NCBI RefSeq assembly: GCF_021631985.1
Contig: NZ_CP070225.1
Span: 9,486,001 to 9,550,000, forward strand
Source: Sandaracinus amylolyticus
GTDB lineage: Bacteria; Myxococcota_A; Polyangia; Polyangiales; Sandaracinaceae
Direction: 5' to 3'
DNA length: 64,000 nucleotides
Below the pieces are notes generated by a model. That model made no database searches. It was not told the origin of the DNA and saw nothing but the letters and a program-made list of their open reading frames with translations. Positions 44,635 to 53,076 of the stretch are shown here, in pieces; within the stretch, counting starts at the first letter, position 1, and every line of letters starts with the position of its first letter. The translations under genes and the position numbers were made by a program.

Positions 44635-45853
44635 GGAGGATCCGTCCTCTCGTCTCGGGCAGCAGCACGGCGGCCACGATCAGCAGCGCGTACGCGCCCA
44701 CTGCGAACGCGCCGATCGCGCGGCCGAGCGGCATCGTCGCGCCGAGCACGCCGACCAGCATCGGGAAGAACGCGCCCACGCCGCGCCCGACGCCGTAGGC
44801 GAACCCTTGTCCCGTGCCGCGCACCCGCGTCGGAAAGAGCTCGGTCAGGAAGGGCCCGATGCCGCTGAAGTATCCGGAGCCGAAGAACCCGAGGGGAAAG
44901 CCGAGCGCCAGCATCGCCCCGTCGTCGAGCTCGACGCTCGTGTACACGAAGACGATCGCGGTGGCGCAGATCGCGAACACGACGAAGAGCCCGCGACGCC
45001 CGATGCGATCCGCGAGGTGCGCGCCCGCGAGATAGCCGGTGAACGAGCCTGCGATCACGACCGCGAGCGACGCGCTCGTGTGCAGCGCGCCGAAGCCGCG
45101 CTCGGTCTCGAGGTAGGTCGGGAGCCAGGTCGCGATCGCGTAGTAGCCGCCCTGCGCGCCCGTGGTGAGCAGCGACGTCAGGATCGTGATGCGCAGCACC
45201 GGTCGCGCGAAGATCTCGCGCACCCGAGGGCGCTCGCCGAGCTCTCGCGTCTCTTCGAACACGCGAGGCTCGGTCACGAAGCGGCGGAGGAAGAAGACCA
45301 TCACCGCCGGCGCGACCCCCACGACGAAGAGCGCGCGCCATGCGATCTCCGGCTCGAAGATCTGGAACGTCACGGTCTGCGCGACGAGCGCGAGCGCCCA
45401 GCCGACCGCCCATCCCGACTGCACCGTTCCGACCGCGCGACCGCGGTGCTCGGGGCGGATCACCTCGCCGATCAGCACGGCGCCCGCGGTCCACTCGCCG
45501 CCGAAGCCGAGCCCCATGAGCGTGCGCGCGAGCAGCAGGTGCTCGAAGCGCTGCGCGACGCTGCACACCAGCGTGAAGATCGAGAACCACAGGATCGTGA
45601 GCTGCAGCGTGCGCACCCGGCCGATGCGATCGGCGAGCGCGCCCGCGATCCATCCGCCGACCGCCGAGGACACCAGCGTCGCGGTCGCGATCTCGCCCGC
45701 TTCGCTCGTCGAGAGGCTCCAGACCGCGAGGATCGTCGGGATCACGAGGCTGTAGATCTGGACGTCCATCGCATCGAGGGCCCAGCCCCAGAAGCACGAC
45801 CAGAACGTGCGCCGCTCGGGCGGCGACATCCCCGTGAACCACCCGCTCGTCAT
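44624..45853 (-). CDS. MFS transporter, AAHS/metabolite:H+ symporter-like
   Basis: A 409-residue protein with twelve predicted membrane helices. GALADRIGRVRTL between helices 2 and 3 and LADRIGRRGLF in the second half are the MFS signature loops, and WALDAMDVQIYSLVIPTI fits the aromatic-acid:H+ symporter or sugar-transporter branch (helix 1 Asp). Likely imports an organic acid that the downstream amidohydrolase processes. ATG 45853. The overlap with the next gene marks one operon. Confidence 0.9.
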   Translation of the reverse strand: MTSGWFTGMSPPERRTFWSCFWGWALDAMDVQIYSLVIPTILAVWSLSTSEAGEIATATLVSSAVGGWIAGALADRIGRVRTLQLTILWFSIFTLVCSVAQRFEHLLLARTLMGLGFGGEWTAGAVLIGEVIRPEHRGRAVGTVQSGWAVGWALALVAQTVTFQIFEPEIAWRALFVVGVAPAVMVFFLRRFVTEPRVFEETRELGERPRVREIFARPVLRITILTSLLTTGAQGGYYAIATWLPTYLETERGFGALHTSASLAVVIAGSFTGYLAGAHLADRIGRRGLFVVFAICATAIVFVYTSVELDDGAMLALGFPLGFFGSGYFSGIGPFLTELFPTRVRGTGQGFAYGVGRGVGAFFPMLVGVLGATMPLGRAIGAFAVGAYALLIVAAVLLPETRGRILRAG

Positions 45854-45889
45854 CGCGACGAGACAGATAGGCTCGGGGAGCGGCTCGGA

Positions 45890-46837
45890 TCAGAACGTGC
45901 CGAAGACCGACGCGCCCGCCGCGAACCCACCCGAGTCACTGGGGGCCGCCATCGGCAGGATCGACCACGCGAAGTCGGAGCGCGGCTCGTCGCTGAAGCC
46001 CTCGAGGCGCGACGTGCGCGAGGGGATCACGAGCATCGGCACCAGGTAGCCCACCGCGAAGCCGAGCAGGCCGCCGATCACCACGTCGGAGAGGTAGTGA
46101 CGGTCCGCGACGACGCGCAGCAGACCGGTGACCGTCGCCGCCGCGATCGACCCGCCGCACGACGCGATGTCGTGGCCCACGTCGCCGTAGAGGTTGCGCT
46201 CGAGGTGCAGCGCGCACGAGAAGCCCGCGGACGTCGCCGCGAGGCCGGTGTGCAGGCTGTAGAAGCTCTCGTAGATGTCGTGCGACTGGCAGCCCGGCGC
46301 GTCCGGGTTCGCGGCGCACTCGCGCTCGTAGGGGCGCGCGCGGTTGGCGAGGCGCTTCACGATGCCGCCCGCGGTCAGCGTGAGACCGAACGCGAGCGAG
46401 TGCGCGAGCGAGGCCTGCCACGCGAGATCGAGATCGCCCTGCACCAGCGGCACGAGCAGCGAGTCGACGAGCGCGGTGTACGCGATCGTGCCGAGCATGA
46501 GCGCGTCGCTCACGTGGCCGGCGATGCTGATCCCGCGCGGGCTCGACGCGCGCAGCAGATCGCGGAACGGCTCGTCGGCGACGATGCCGCCGCGCCACAC
46601 GCCGGCCTCGGGCGAGCTCTGCGACGTCGGCGCGACGTAGATGCCGACGCCCGCGCCGAGCGCGGCCGCTGCGAGGCCGCCGGTGATCGGCGCCGCGACA
46701 CCGTCGATCCGTGTGCGGAGCGGCGCGCGGTGGGGCGGCTCCGGCTGGTCCTGCGCAGCGGCTGGCACCGTGGTGACGCCGAGCGCGCAGAGGATGATCC
46801 CCGAGACGAACGCGGTGGCGGTGCTGCTGCGGGTCAC
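45890..46837 (-). CDS. PAP2-family phosphatase
   Basis: A 315-residue protein with signal sequence and PAP2 (acid phosphatase/VanZ-like) motifs: KRLANRARPYE, SFYSLHTG (His in the second motif) and RVVADRHYLSDVVIGGLLG with the catalytic His and Asp. About five hydrophobic segments. It probably dephosphorylates a lipid phosphate such as undecaprenyl diphosphate on the periplasmic face. The start is a GTG (46837) without a clear ribosome site. Divergent from the acyl-CoA dehydrogenase gene. Confidence 0.88.
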   Translation of the reverse strand: MTRSSTATAFVSGIILCALGVTTVPAAAQDQPEPPHRAPLRTRIDGVAAPITGGLAAAALGAGVGIYVAPTSQSSPEAGVWRGGIVADEPFRDLLRASSPRGISIAGHVSDALMLGTIAYTALVDSLLVPLVQGDLDLAWQASLAHSLAFGLTLTAGGIVKRLANRARPYERECAANPDAPGCQSHDIYESFYSLHTGLAATSAGFSCALHLERNLYGDVGHDIASCGGSIAAATVTGLLRVVADRHYLSDVVIGGLLGFAVGYLVPMLVIPSRTSRLEGFSDEPRSDFAWSILPMAAPSDSGGFAAGASVFGTF

Positions 46838-46875
46838 GAAGAGAGGAGATTATTACGGGTCTCGGCCCCGCGGTC

Positions 46876-46914
46876 CTCCCCCGATCGGTCAGGTCGGCCT
46901 GATCGGTGGGGGAG
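46876..46914. promoter_or_regulatory. 39-bp palindrome in divergent promoter region
   Basis: CTCCCCC/GGGGGAG arms enclose GATC/GATC and AGG-tcgg-CCT in register, a multi-tier dyad. It stands 39 bp upstream of the PAP2 start and 83 bp upstream of the acyl-CoA dehydrogenase start. It could be an operator or a leader hairpin; the 46915-46996 stretch has no gene. Confidence 0.5.
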
Positions 46915-46996
46915 TGTGGGCCTTGCGGGGCGAACCGGGCGCCCCAGCGGCGGGCGCTCTGCTGGCGACCGCGACCCGCGCCTAGGTGCCCCGCCG

Positions 46997-49309
46997 ATGG
47001 ACCGCACCGGCGCGCTCGCGACCCCCGAGCTCCAACCCTTCCTCCCGATGCTCTACGTCGCGTGGGCCGACGATGCGCTCTCGGCCGACGACCTGCGCGT
47101 GCTGCGCGCGCGGCTCGAGGCGCAGCCGTGGCTGAAGCCCGCGCTGCGCCTCGCGCTCGAGGAGTGGCTCGACCCCGCGCGACCTCCGAGCGCGACGGAG
47201 CTCGCGATGCTGCGGCGCGCCCTCGAGCGTGCGGTCGGCACGATGCGCCCGACGCGTCGCGTCTCGCTCGCCCAGCTCGCGTCGGCGATGGTCGACGGTC
47301 ACGCGAGCGAGGCGGCGACCCACGCGCTCGCGGAGATCGAGTCGCTGCTCGCGCTCGACGCGGCCCACGCGATCGACGACGTGATCACGCCGTACGAGCA
47401 CGAGGCGCCGCGGCCCTTCGAGCGCGGACCGCGCCCCGACGTCGCCGCACTCCGCGCCTTGCTCGACGGCCGTCACGCCGGCGTGCGTGCGAAGGTCCGC
47501 GCGTTCCTCGCCGAGCCCGCGCGTCGCGCCGCGTACGGCCTGTCGAAGGAGGAGCATCGCGCGATGGTGCGCGGCTGGCTCGACGAGCTCGCGAAGGACG
47601 TCGGCATGGGCGCGCTCGCCTCTCCCGGCGTGACCACCGACGCCCCCGATCTCGGCGGCTATCTCGCCGCGTTCGAGACGCTCGCGTACGGCGATCTCTC
47701 GCTGCTCATCAAGAACGGCGTGCAGTGGGGGCTCTTCGGCGGATCGATCTTCTTCCTCGGCGACGACGCGCAGCGCGCGAAGTACCTGCCCGACGTCGCG
47801 TCGCTGCGCCTGCTCGGCTGCTTCGCGATGAGCGAGGTCGGGCACGGCTCGAACGTCGCCGACCTCGAGACGATCGCGCGCTACGACGCGGAGAGCGACG
47901 AGATCGTCGTGCACACGCCGAGCGAGAGCGCGCGCAAGGACTGGGCGGGCAACGCAGCTCGCGATGCGCGGATGGCGACGGTGTTCGCGCAGCTCGAGGT
48001 CGCGGGGGAGCGCCACGGCGTGCACGCCGTACTGGTGCCGATCCGCGACGCGAACGGCGCGGAGCTGCCCGGTGTCCGCACCGGCGACTGCGGGCACAAG
48101 ATGGGCCTCAACGGCGTCGACAACGGCCGCATCTGGTTCGACCACGTCCGGGTGCCGCGCGCGAGCCTGCTCTCGCGGCACGCGCGCATCACCGAGCTCG
48201 GCACCTACGAGAGCCCGATCGCGAGCCCCGGCAAGCGCTTCTTCACGATGCTCGGCACGCTGGTCGGCGGGCGCGTGTCGGTCGCGGCGGCCGCGGTGTC
48301 GGCGTCGAAGGTGGGCCTCGCGATCGCGATTCGTTATGCCTCGGAGCGCCGTCAATTCGGGCCGACGAAGGAGCCCGAGACGCTGCTGCTCGAGTATCCG
48401 ACGCACCAGCGCCGACTGCTGATCCCGCTCGCGACGACGTACGCGCTCTCGTTCGCGATCGACGAGCTGCGCGAGTCGTACCTGCACGCGCAGCGCGAGG
48501 GCGCGAAGGACACGCGCGAGCTCGAGGCGCACGCGGCGGGGCTCAAGGCGATCGCGACGTGGCACGCGACGAAGACGCTCCAGGCGTGTCGCGAGGCGTG
48601 CGGAGGGCAGGGCTATCTGTCGGTGAACCGGCTCGCCGATCTGAAGAGCGACACCGACGTGTTCACGACGTTCGAGGGCGACAACACGGTGCTGCTCCAG
48701 CTCGTCGCGCGCGAGCTGCTCGCGAAGTACGCGAAGCGCTTCACCGGAGGGCCGGTCGCGCTGGTGCGCGCGCTCGCGTCGGCCGCGGTGCTCACGATGC
48801 GCGAGAAGGCGCCGTTCCGCGCGCATCGCGCCGACGAGGCGAGCCTGCGCGATCCCGAGATGCAGCGCTCGGCGCTCGCGTGGCGCGAGGAGTCGCTGCT
48901 GCGCAGCGCGGCGGCGCGCGCGAAGAAGCGCAGCGACGCGGGCATGGACGCGCAGGACGTGTTGATGGAGCTCCAGGAGCACCTCGTCGCGCTCGCGGAG
49001 GCGCACGTCGAGCGCCGGGTGATGGACGCGATCGCGGGCGCGGTCGAGCGCGCGGAGGGCGACACGCGCGAGTGGCTCGCGAGGCTGCGCGATCTGCACG
49101 CGCTCTCGACGCTCGAAGCGCGCGCCGCGTGGTTCGTGGAGAACGGCGAGCTCGACGGAGGTCAGACCCGCGCGATCCGCAAGCTGGTCCCGAAGATCGC
49201 GCGCGAGCTGCGCGACGTCGCGGTCCCGCTGGTCGACGCGTTCGGCATCCCCGACGCCTGTCTCGCGGCACCGATCGCATTCCACGACCCGGCGCACCCC
49301 CGTTGGTGA
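46997..49309 (+). CDS. Acyl-CoA dehydrogenase/oxidase with N-terminal TerB-like domain
   Basis: A 770-residue protein. Residues about 12-115 (LYVAWADDALSADDLRVLRA onward) resemble a TerB/DUF533-type helical domain. The remainder is an acyl-CoA dehydrogenase/oxidase: FAMSEVGHGSNVADLETIA (FAD-side motif), MGLNGVDNGRIWFDHVRVPR, RRQFGPTKEPETLLLEYPTH and ACGGQGYLSVNRLADLKSDT then VFTTFEGDNTVLLQLVAREL, as in peroxisomal-type acyl-CoA oxidases. Thus it oxidises fatty acyl-CoA, possibly with O2 as acceptor. The TerB fusion is unusual. Start ATG 46997. Confidence 0.88.
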   Translation: MDRTGALATPELQPFLPMLYVAWADDALSADDLRVLRARLEAQPWLKPALRLALEEWLDPARPPSATELAMLRRALERAVGTMRPTRRVSLAQLASAMVDGHASEAATHALAEIESLLALDAAHAIDDVITPYEHEAPRPFERGPRPDVAALRALLDGRHAGVRAKVRAFLAEPARRAAYGLSKEEHRAMVRGWLDELAKDVGMGALASPGVTTDAPDLGGYLAAFETLAYGDLSLLIKNGVQWGLFGGSIFFLGDDAQRAKYLPDVASLRLLGCFAMSEVGHGSNVADLETIARYDAESDEIVVHTPSESARKDWAGNAARDARMATVFAQLEVAGERHGVHAVLVPIRDANGAELPGVRTGDCGHKMGLNGVDNGRIWFDHVRVPRASLLSRHARITELGTYESPIASPGKRFFTMLGTLVGGRVSVAAAAVSASKVGLAIAIRYASERRQFGPTKEPETLLLEYPTHQRRLLIPLATTYALSFAIDELRESYLHAQREGAKDTRELEAHAAGLKAIATWHATKTLQACREACGGQGYLSVNRLADLKSDTDVFTTFEGDNTVLLQLVARELLAKYAKRFTGGPVALVRALASAAVLTMREKAPFRAHRADEASLRDPEMQRSALAWREESLLRSAAARAKKRSDAGMDAQDVLMELQEHLVALAEAHVERRVMDAIAGAVERAEGDTREWLARLRDLHALSTLEARAAWFVENGELDGGQTRAIRKLVPKIARELRDVAVPLVDAFGIPDACLAAPIAFHDPAHPRW

Positions 49310-49339
49310 TCTCGCCGGAGTGCACGTGCACGTCGTCGG

Positions 49340-50257
49340 TCACCGCGCGTGAGACGTCGCCTTCAGCGCGGCGTGCAATCGCTCCGCGGCATCGCCCACC
49401 TCGGGCCGCCACGCCATCCGCCATCCCCGCCGCAGCGGCCCCGACGCGAGCCGCATCGCGACGAGGTCGCCCCGCCCGAGGTGCGGCCGCGCGATCCACT
49501 CCGAGAGCACTGCGATGCCCAGCCCGGCGCGGGTCACGTCGACGATCGCCTCGGTGAGCGGCAGTCGATCGAAGCGCAGCTTCGGTCGTCCGCGGCCGAA
49601 CACGCGGCGCATGAACCAGCGCCGCTCCTCCGCGGGCGCGAGCCCGGTGATCATCGTGTTCGCGCGCAGATCGTCGGGCGTGAGCGCGCGACGCGCCGCG
49701 AGCGGGTGCGTCGCCGCGACGACGAACACGATCTCGTCGCTGAAGAGCGGCTTCTGATCGATGCCGTGCGGCACCTGCGACGTCGTGAGCAGCGCGACGT
49801 CGACCTCGCTCGCCTCGAGCGACGCGACCGGCGCGCCGGTGTGCTCGACCGCGAGCGAGACGTCGAGATCGGGCAGCGAGCGACGCAGCGTGGTGAGCGT
49901 CGACGGCAGCCAGTGGTACGCCGTGTAGCACTCGCACACGATGCGCACGCGCGAGGGCGGCGCGGCCGGCAGCGCCACGCGACGCTCGAGATCGCCGAGC
50001 TCGATCAGCACGCGCGAAGCGCCGCTCACCAGCGCTTCGCCGGCCGCGGTCGGCACCAGGCCTCGCGGCGTCCGCGCGAAGAGCGGCACCCCGAGCCGCT
50101 CCTCCGCTGCGAGCAGCGCGCGGCTCACCGCGGGCTGCGTGAGGTGGAGGAGCGACGCCGCCTTCGCGGTCGTTCCCGCTTCCGCGATCGCGATGACGAC
50201 CCGCAGATCGCGCACGTCGAGGCGCGGCTCGGGCACTCGGTGAGCAATGCGTTCCAC
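49340..50257 (-). CDS. LysR-family transcription regulator (MetR-like)
   Basis: A 305-residue LysR protein with helix-turn-helix VIAIAEAGTTAKAASLLHLT then QPAVSRALLAAEERLG. The effector domain contains CECYTAYHWLPSTLTTLRRS, close to MetR-type regulators. The start is GTG 50257, which lies inside the ATGCGT/ACGCAT palindrome. It is divergent from a GST gene, the usual target arrangement. Translation would be affected by protein bound at its own start. Confidence 0.9.
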   Translation of the reverse strand: MERIAHRVPEPRLDVRDLRVVIAIAEAGTTAKAASLLHLTQPAVSRALLAAEERLGVPLFARTPRGLVPTAAGEALVSGASRVLIELGDLERRVALPAAPPSRVRIVCECYTAYHWLPSTLTTLRRSLPDLDVSLAVEHTGAPVASLEASEVDVALLTTSQVPHGIDQKPLFSDEIVFVVAATHPLAARRALTPDDLRANTMITGLAPAEERRWFMRRVFGRGRPKLRFDRLPLTEAIVDVTRAGLGIAVLSEWIARPHLGRGDLVAMRLASGPLRRGWRMAWRPEVGDAAERLHAALKATSHAR

Positions 50258-50297
50258 GCATCGACTCTACAAGAGCAATGCGTTGGATGCATTGCTC
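50247..50297. promoter_or_regulatory. Two LysR-type palindromes
   Basis: ATGCGT-tcc-ACGCAT (50247-50261) and GAGCAATGC-gttggat-GCATTGCTC (50273-50297, perfect 9-bp arms). The 12-mer GAGCAATGCGTT is repeated directly at 50242 and 50273, 31 bp apart. These are strong candidate sites for the divergent LysR protein. Confidence 0.7.
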
Positions 50298-50316
50298 GCC
50301 ACGGCGGAGAGTGAGT

Positions 50317-50410
50317 CCTTGCCGGAGTGCTCGTCCCGCAGGTCCCGGACGGGAGCGCGCGAAGCGCGCGGACGGTAGGGACCGGCGGGCGAGCCGATTT
50401 TTTCGACAGT
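50317..50410 (+). repeat. Dispersed inverted-repeat element, copy 4
   Basis: Reads CCTTGCCGGAGTGCTCGTCC at the left end, then GGTCCC, GGACGGGA, GCGCGC-GAA-GCGCGC, GGACGGTA, GGGACC and CGGCGGGCGAGCCGATTTTT. The stems GGTCCC/GGGACC and GCGCGC/GCGCGC enclose a symmetric purine-rich 8x8 internal loop. It lies between the LysR palindromes and the GST ribosome site, opposite in orientation to copies 1-3, and here ends in a T6 run. Confidence 0.88.
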
Positions 50411-50435
50411 CTCTGAACGCACCAGGAGGAAATCG

Positions 50436-51056
50436 ATGGAGCTCTTCTTCTCTCCGCTCGCGTGCTCGATGGCCACCCGCATCACGCTCTACGAGATCGG
50501 CGCCGAGGCCCGCTTCGTGCCGGTCGAGCCCCGCACCAAGACGCTGCCCGACGGGAGCGACTACCGCGCGCTGCATCCGCTCGGCCTCGTGCCCGCGCTG
50601 CGCACCGACGACGGCGCGCTGCTCACCGAGAACGCATCGATCCTGCAGCACCTCGCCGATCGCCACCCCGAGGCGCGCCTCGCGCCGAGCGATCCCGCGG
50701 GGCGCACGGAGCTGCACGAGTGGCTCAGCTTCGTCGGCACCGAGCTGCACAAGACCGTGTTCAATCCGCTGCTCGACACCGCGGCGTCCGATGTGGTGCG
50801 CGCCTACGCGATGTCGAAGGCCGAGCCGCGCCTCTCGTTCCTCGCGCAGCACCTCGAGGGCCGCGCGTTCCTCCTCGATGCGTTCAGCGTCGCCGATGCG
50901 TACGCGTCGACGGTGCTCGGCTGGGCCCCGGCGACGCCGATCGATCTCGCGAAGTGGCCGGCGCTCGCGGCGTACGTCGCGCGGGTGAGAGAGCGCCCTT
51001 CGGTGCAGCGCGCGCTCGCCGACGAGCTGCCTCTCTACCGCGCGTCCCTGCGGTGA
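50436..51056 (+). CDS. Glutathione S-transferase (beta-class-like)
   Basis: A 206-residue GST resembling bacterial beta-class enzymes: MELFFSPLACSMATRITLYE at the N-terminus with the catalytic Cys10, GLVPALRTDDGALLTENASI as the glutathione-binding cis-Pro and Glu/Asn-Ser site, and a helical C-terminal domain with FSVADAYA. ATG 50436 is preceded by AGGAGGA. Divergent LysR and palindromes suggest inducible control. Confidence 0.92.
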   Translation: MELFFSPLACSMATRITLYEIGAEARFVPVEPRTKTLPDGSDYRALHPLGLVPALRTDDGALLTENASILQHLADRHPEARLAPSDPAGRTELHEWLSFVGTELHKTVFNPLLDTAASDVVRAYAMSKAEPRLSFLAQHLEGRAFLLDAFSVADAYASTVLGWAPATPIDLAKWPALAAYVARVRERPSVQRALADELPLYRASLR

Positions 51057-51140
51057 GACTGGCTCCGCGTCGCGAGGCGAACGTGCGTAGGCCTTGTGAT
51101 GGGCATGTGCGGGCACAGATCCACCCTGCCAGGGAGCTGG

Positions 51141-51659
51141 ATGTCGGGGGGCCCGTCACCGTTTTCCCCGTCGGTCGTCGCGCCGGCGGTCCTCGTCGTG
51201 GACGACGTGCCGTCGCACGTCGAGCCCTTCGTGGATCGCCTGCGTGGCGTCGGCGCGCGGCCGATCGTCACGGCGACGATCGCGCAGGCCCTCGCGGTGA
51301 TCGGCAGCTTCCACGTCGACGTCGTCGTCACCTGCGAGGGCGTGCGCGGCGAGGACGCGCTGCGTTTCCTCCGCGCGCTCCGGCAGTCGTCGGATCAGCC
51401 GCGCGTGCCGGTGGTGCTGGTGTCGGGGCACGACGCGGACGGTGGGTTCGCGCGCGATGTGCGGGCGCTCGGCGCGCGCTTCGTCTCTGCGCCGGTCGAG
51501 CCCGACGCGCTCGTCGACGCGGTGCGCGCGGCGCTGCCGAGCCCGGTCGCGCCGCAGCCCGAGACGTCGCACCCCGAGACGTGGCTCGGGGCATATCGAC
51601 ACACGTCGTCGCCGCCGAGCGCGCCGACCGCGGACGAGTCGCCGATCGAGCGCGAGTGA
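51141..51659 (+). CDS. Degenerate (pseudo-)receiver domain protein
   Basis: A 172-residue CheY-like protein. VLVVDDVPSHVEPFVDRL keeps the acidic pair, but the phosphoacceptor position in VDVVVTCEGVRGEDALRFLR is Cys instead of Asp, and the conserved Lys of the beta5 loop is Ala in FVSAPVEPDAL. It therefore cannot be phosphorylated in the normal way and likely acts through constitutive binding. A Pro/Ser-rich tail of about 40 residues follows. ATG 51141 is chosen with AGGGAG upstream; earlier ATG/GTG codons exist from 51096. Confidence 0.72.
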   Translation: MSGGPSPFSPSVVAPAVLVVDDVPSHVEPFVDRLRGVGARPIVTATIAQALAVIGSFHVDVVVTCEGVRGEDALRFLRALRQSSDQPRVPVVLVSGHDADGGFARDVRALGARFVSAPVEPDALVDAVRAALPSPVAPQPETSHPETWLGAYRHTSSPPSAPTADESPIERE

Positions 51660-51775
51660 CGCGCTGAAGGCCGTCACCACCTCGGCCATCCACGCTCCGG
51701 TGAGGTGCGAGCGCTGCGCACGCAGCGCGATCCCGCGCCTTGAGGCCCACACGCCGCAGCGAGGATCGTGACGGG

Positions 51776-52435
51776 ATGATCGAGAAGCTCGAGCACTGGA
51801 AGTCGCCACGCCTGATCGCGGGCGCGAGCATCGGATGCGTGCTGATGGGCGCGCTCGCGTGCGGCAGCGAGCCCACCGCGGTCGTGGTGCCCGAGCCCGG
51901 CGCGCCGCCGGCGATCGCAGCCGCGGCCGCTCCGCCGGGCGTGGTGGTCGCGCCGGTCGCGCCGCCGCCGGTGGTCGTCGCGGCGCCGCCCGAGCCCTCG
52001 CACGGCGGCACCGTGGTGATGGCGGGTGCGTATCCCGTCGAGGTCGTGCCGCACGAGTCGGGCGAGGTCTACGCGTACGTCGTCGGCGATGCGCCGCCGC
52101 CGCCCGATGCGGAGCTCACGGTCGTGGTGCCGGTGACCGGCGGCGTGCGCACGGTCGAGCTCGCGTGGGAGCCGGGCGAGCGGCGCTTCGGAGGTCGCGT
52201 GCGTCGCGCGCAGATCGTGCCCGGGCCGGTCGACGTGGTGCTCGTCGTCGGCGGCGCGCGGTGGGTCGGTCACGTCGCGACGTTCGTCGTGTCGCCTGCG
52301 GTCGTCGTGGTCGAGACCGCGCCCGCGAGCGTGATCGTCGTCGAGGAGCACTGGCACGGGAAGCACCGCAAGCACCGCGGCCGGGGCCACGGGCGCGGGC
52401 ACGGTCGCGGTCACGGCGTGCGCGTTCACTTCTGA
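51776..52435 (+). CDS. Predicted lipoprotein with His/Arg/Gly-rich C-terminus
   Basis: A 219-residue lipoprotein (lipobox LACG region, LMGALAC) with Pro/Ala/Val-rich linker, a beta-rich central domain of about 110 residues and a tail of repeated RGHG units with eight or nine His ([19 protein letters not shown]). The tail could bind metal ions or nucleic acid/polyanions. It ends 2 nt before a membrane-protein gene, with which it is likely co-transcribed. Confidence 0.7.
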   Translation: MIEKLEHWKSPRLIAGASIGCVLMGALACGSEPTAVVVPEPGAPPAIAAAAAPPGVVVAPVAPPPVVVAAPPEPSHGGTVVMAGAYPVEVVPHESGEVYAYVVGDAPPPPDAELTVVVPVTGGVRTVELAWEPGERRFGGRVRRAQIVPGPVDVVLVVGGARWVGHVATFVVSPAVVVVETAPASVIVVEEHWHGKHRKHRGRGHGRGHGRGHGVRVHF

Positions 52436-52437
52436 TC

Positions 52438-53076
52438 GTGGAGCGTGGCGGTCGTGACGCGATCGCGATCGGGCTCGTCGCGCTGACGAGCCTGGTCTCG
52501 ATCGCCGGTGCGTGCGCGGAGATCGGCGGGTACGCGCTCGGGTGGCCCGGCGCGCCGGTCGAGCTCTTCGCGCTGAGCTTCGAGTCGAACGTGCCGACCT
52601 GGTACGCGAGCTCGCTGCTCGTCCTCTCGAGCGCGGCGCTCGTGCTGTGCGCCGAGCGTGCACCTCGCGATCGCGGTGCGTGGCTCGCGCTCGCGGCGAT
52701 CTTCGCGTTCGCGTCGCTCGACGAGGCGATCGAGATCCACGAGCACCTCGGAGCTCTCGTCGACGGGCGCGGGGTCCTCTACTTCAGCTGGGTGATCCCG
52801 GGCGCGATCATCGTGGGGATCCTCGCGCTCGGGTTCGCGCGGTTCCTGCTGCGACTGCCCGCGATCGATCGAAGTCGCTTCGTGCTCGCCGCGGTGATCT
52901 TCGTGAGCGGCGCGCTGGGCATGGAGCTGCCGCTCGGTTGGTGGACCGAGCGCGCAGGCGACGACAACCTCGTGTACGGCATGCTCGACTGGGTCGAGGA
53001 GACGCTCGAGCTCGCCGGCACCACGACGTTCCTGCTCGCGCTGCGGGCGCGCCTGAGACGCGAGCGCGAGGCATGA
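52438..53076 (+). CDS. Multi-pass membrane protein with conserved acidic/His motif
   Basis: A 212-residue integral membrane protein with about six hydrophobic helices. [12 protein letters not shown] lies at a helix end and resembles motifs (LDE...HE) found in small bacterial membrane proteins of unknown function. GTG 52438 directly follows the preceding stop; its TGA overlaps the next ATG (ATGA). Co-transcribed with the larger membrane protein downstream. Confidence 0.68.
   Translation: MERGGRDAIAIGLVALTSLVSIAGACAEIGGYALGWPGAPVELFALSFESNVPTWYASSLLVLSSAALVLCAERAPRDRGAWLALAAIFAFASLDEAIEIHEHLGALVDGRGVLYFSWVIPGAIIVGILALGFARFLLRLPAIDRSRFVLAAVIFVSGALGMELPLGWWTERAGDDNLVYGMLDWVEETLELAGTTTFLLALRARLRREREA

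Noticed and set aside
44807-46996. Large plus-strand open frame extending upstream of the acyl-CoA dehydrogenase
   Set aside because: It lies opposite MFS and PAP2 genes and has Arg/Glu/His-rich, low-complexity sequence; the real start is near 46997.
50317-50410. Repeat copy considered as a simple terminator
   Set aside because: Four other copies share the ends and the loop sequence, and only this one has a T6 run, so a dispersed element is the better description.
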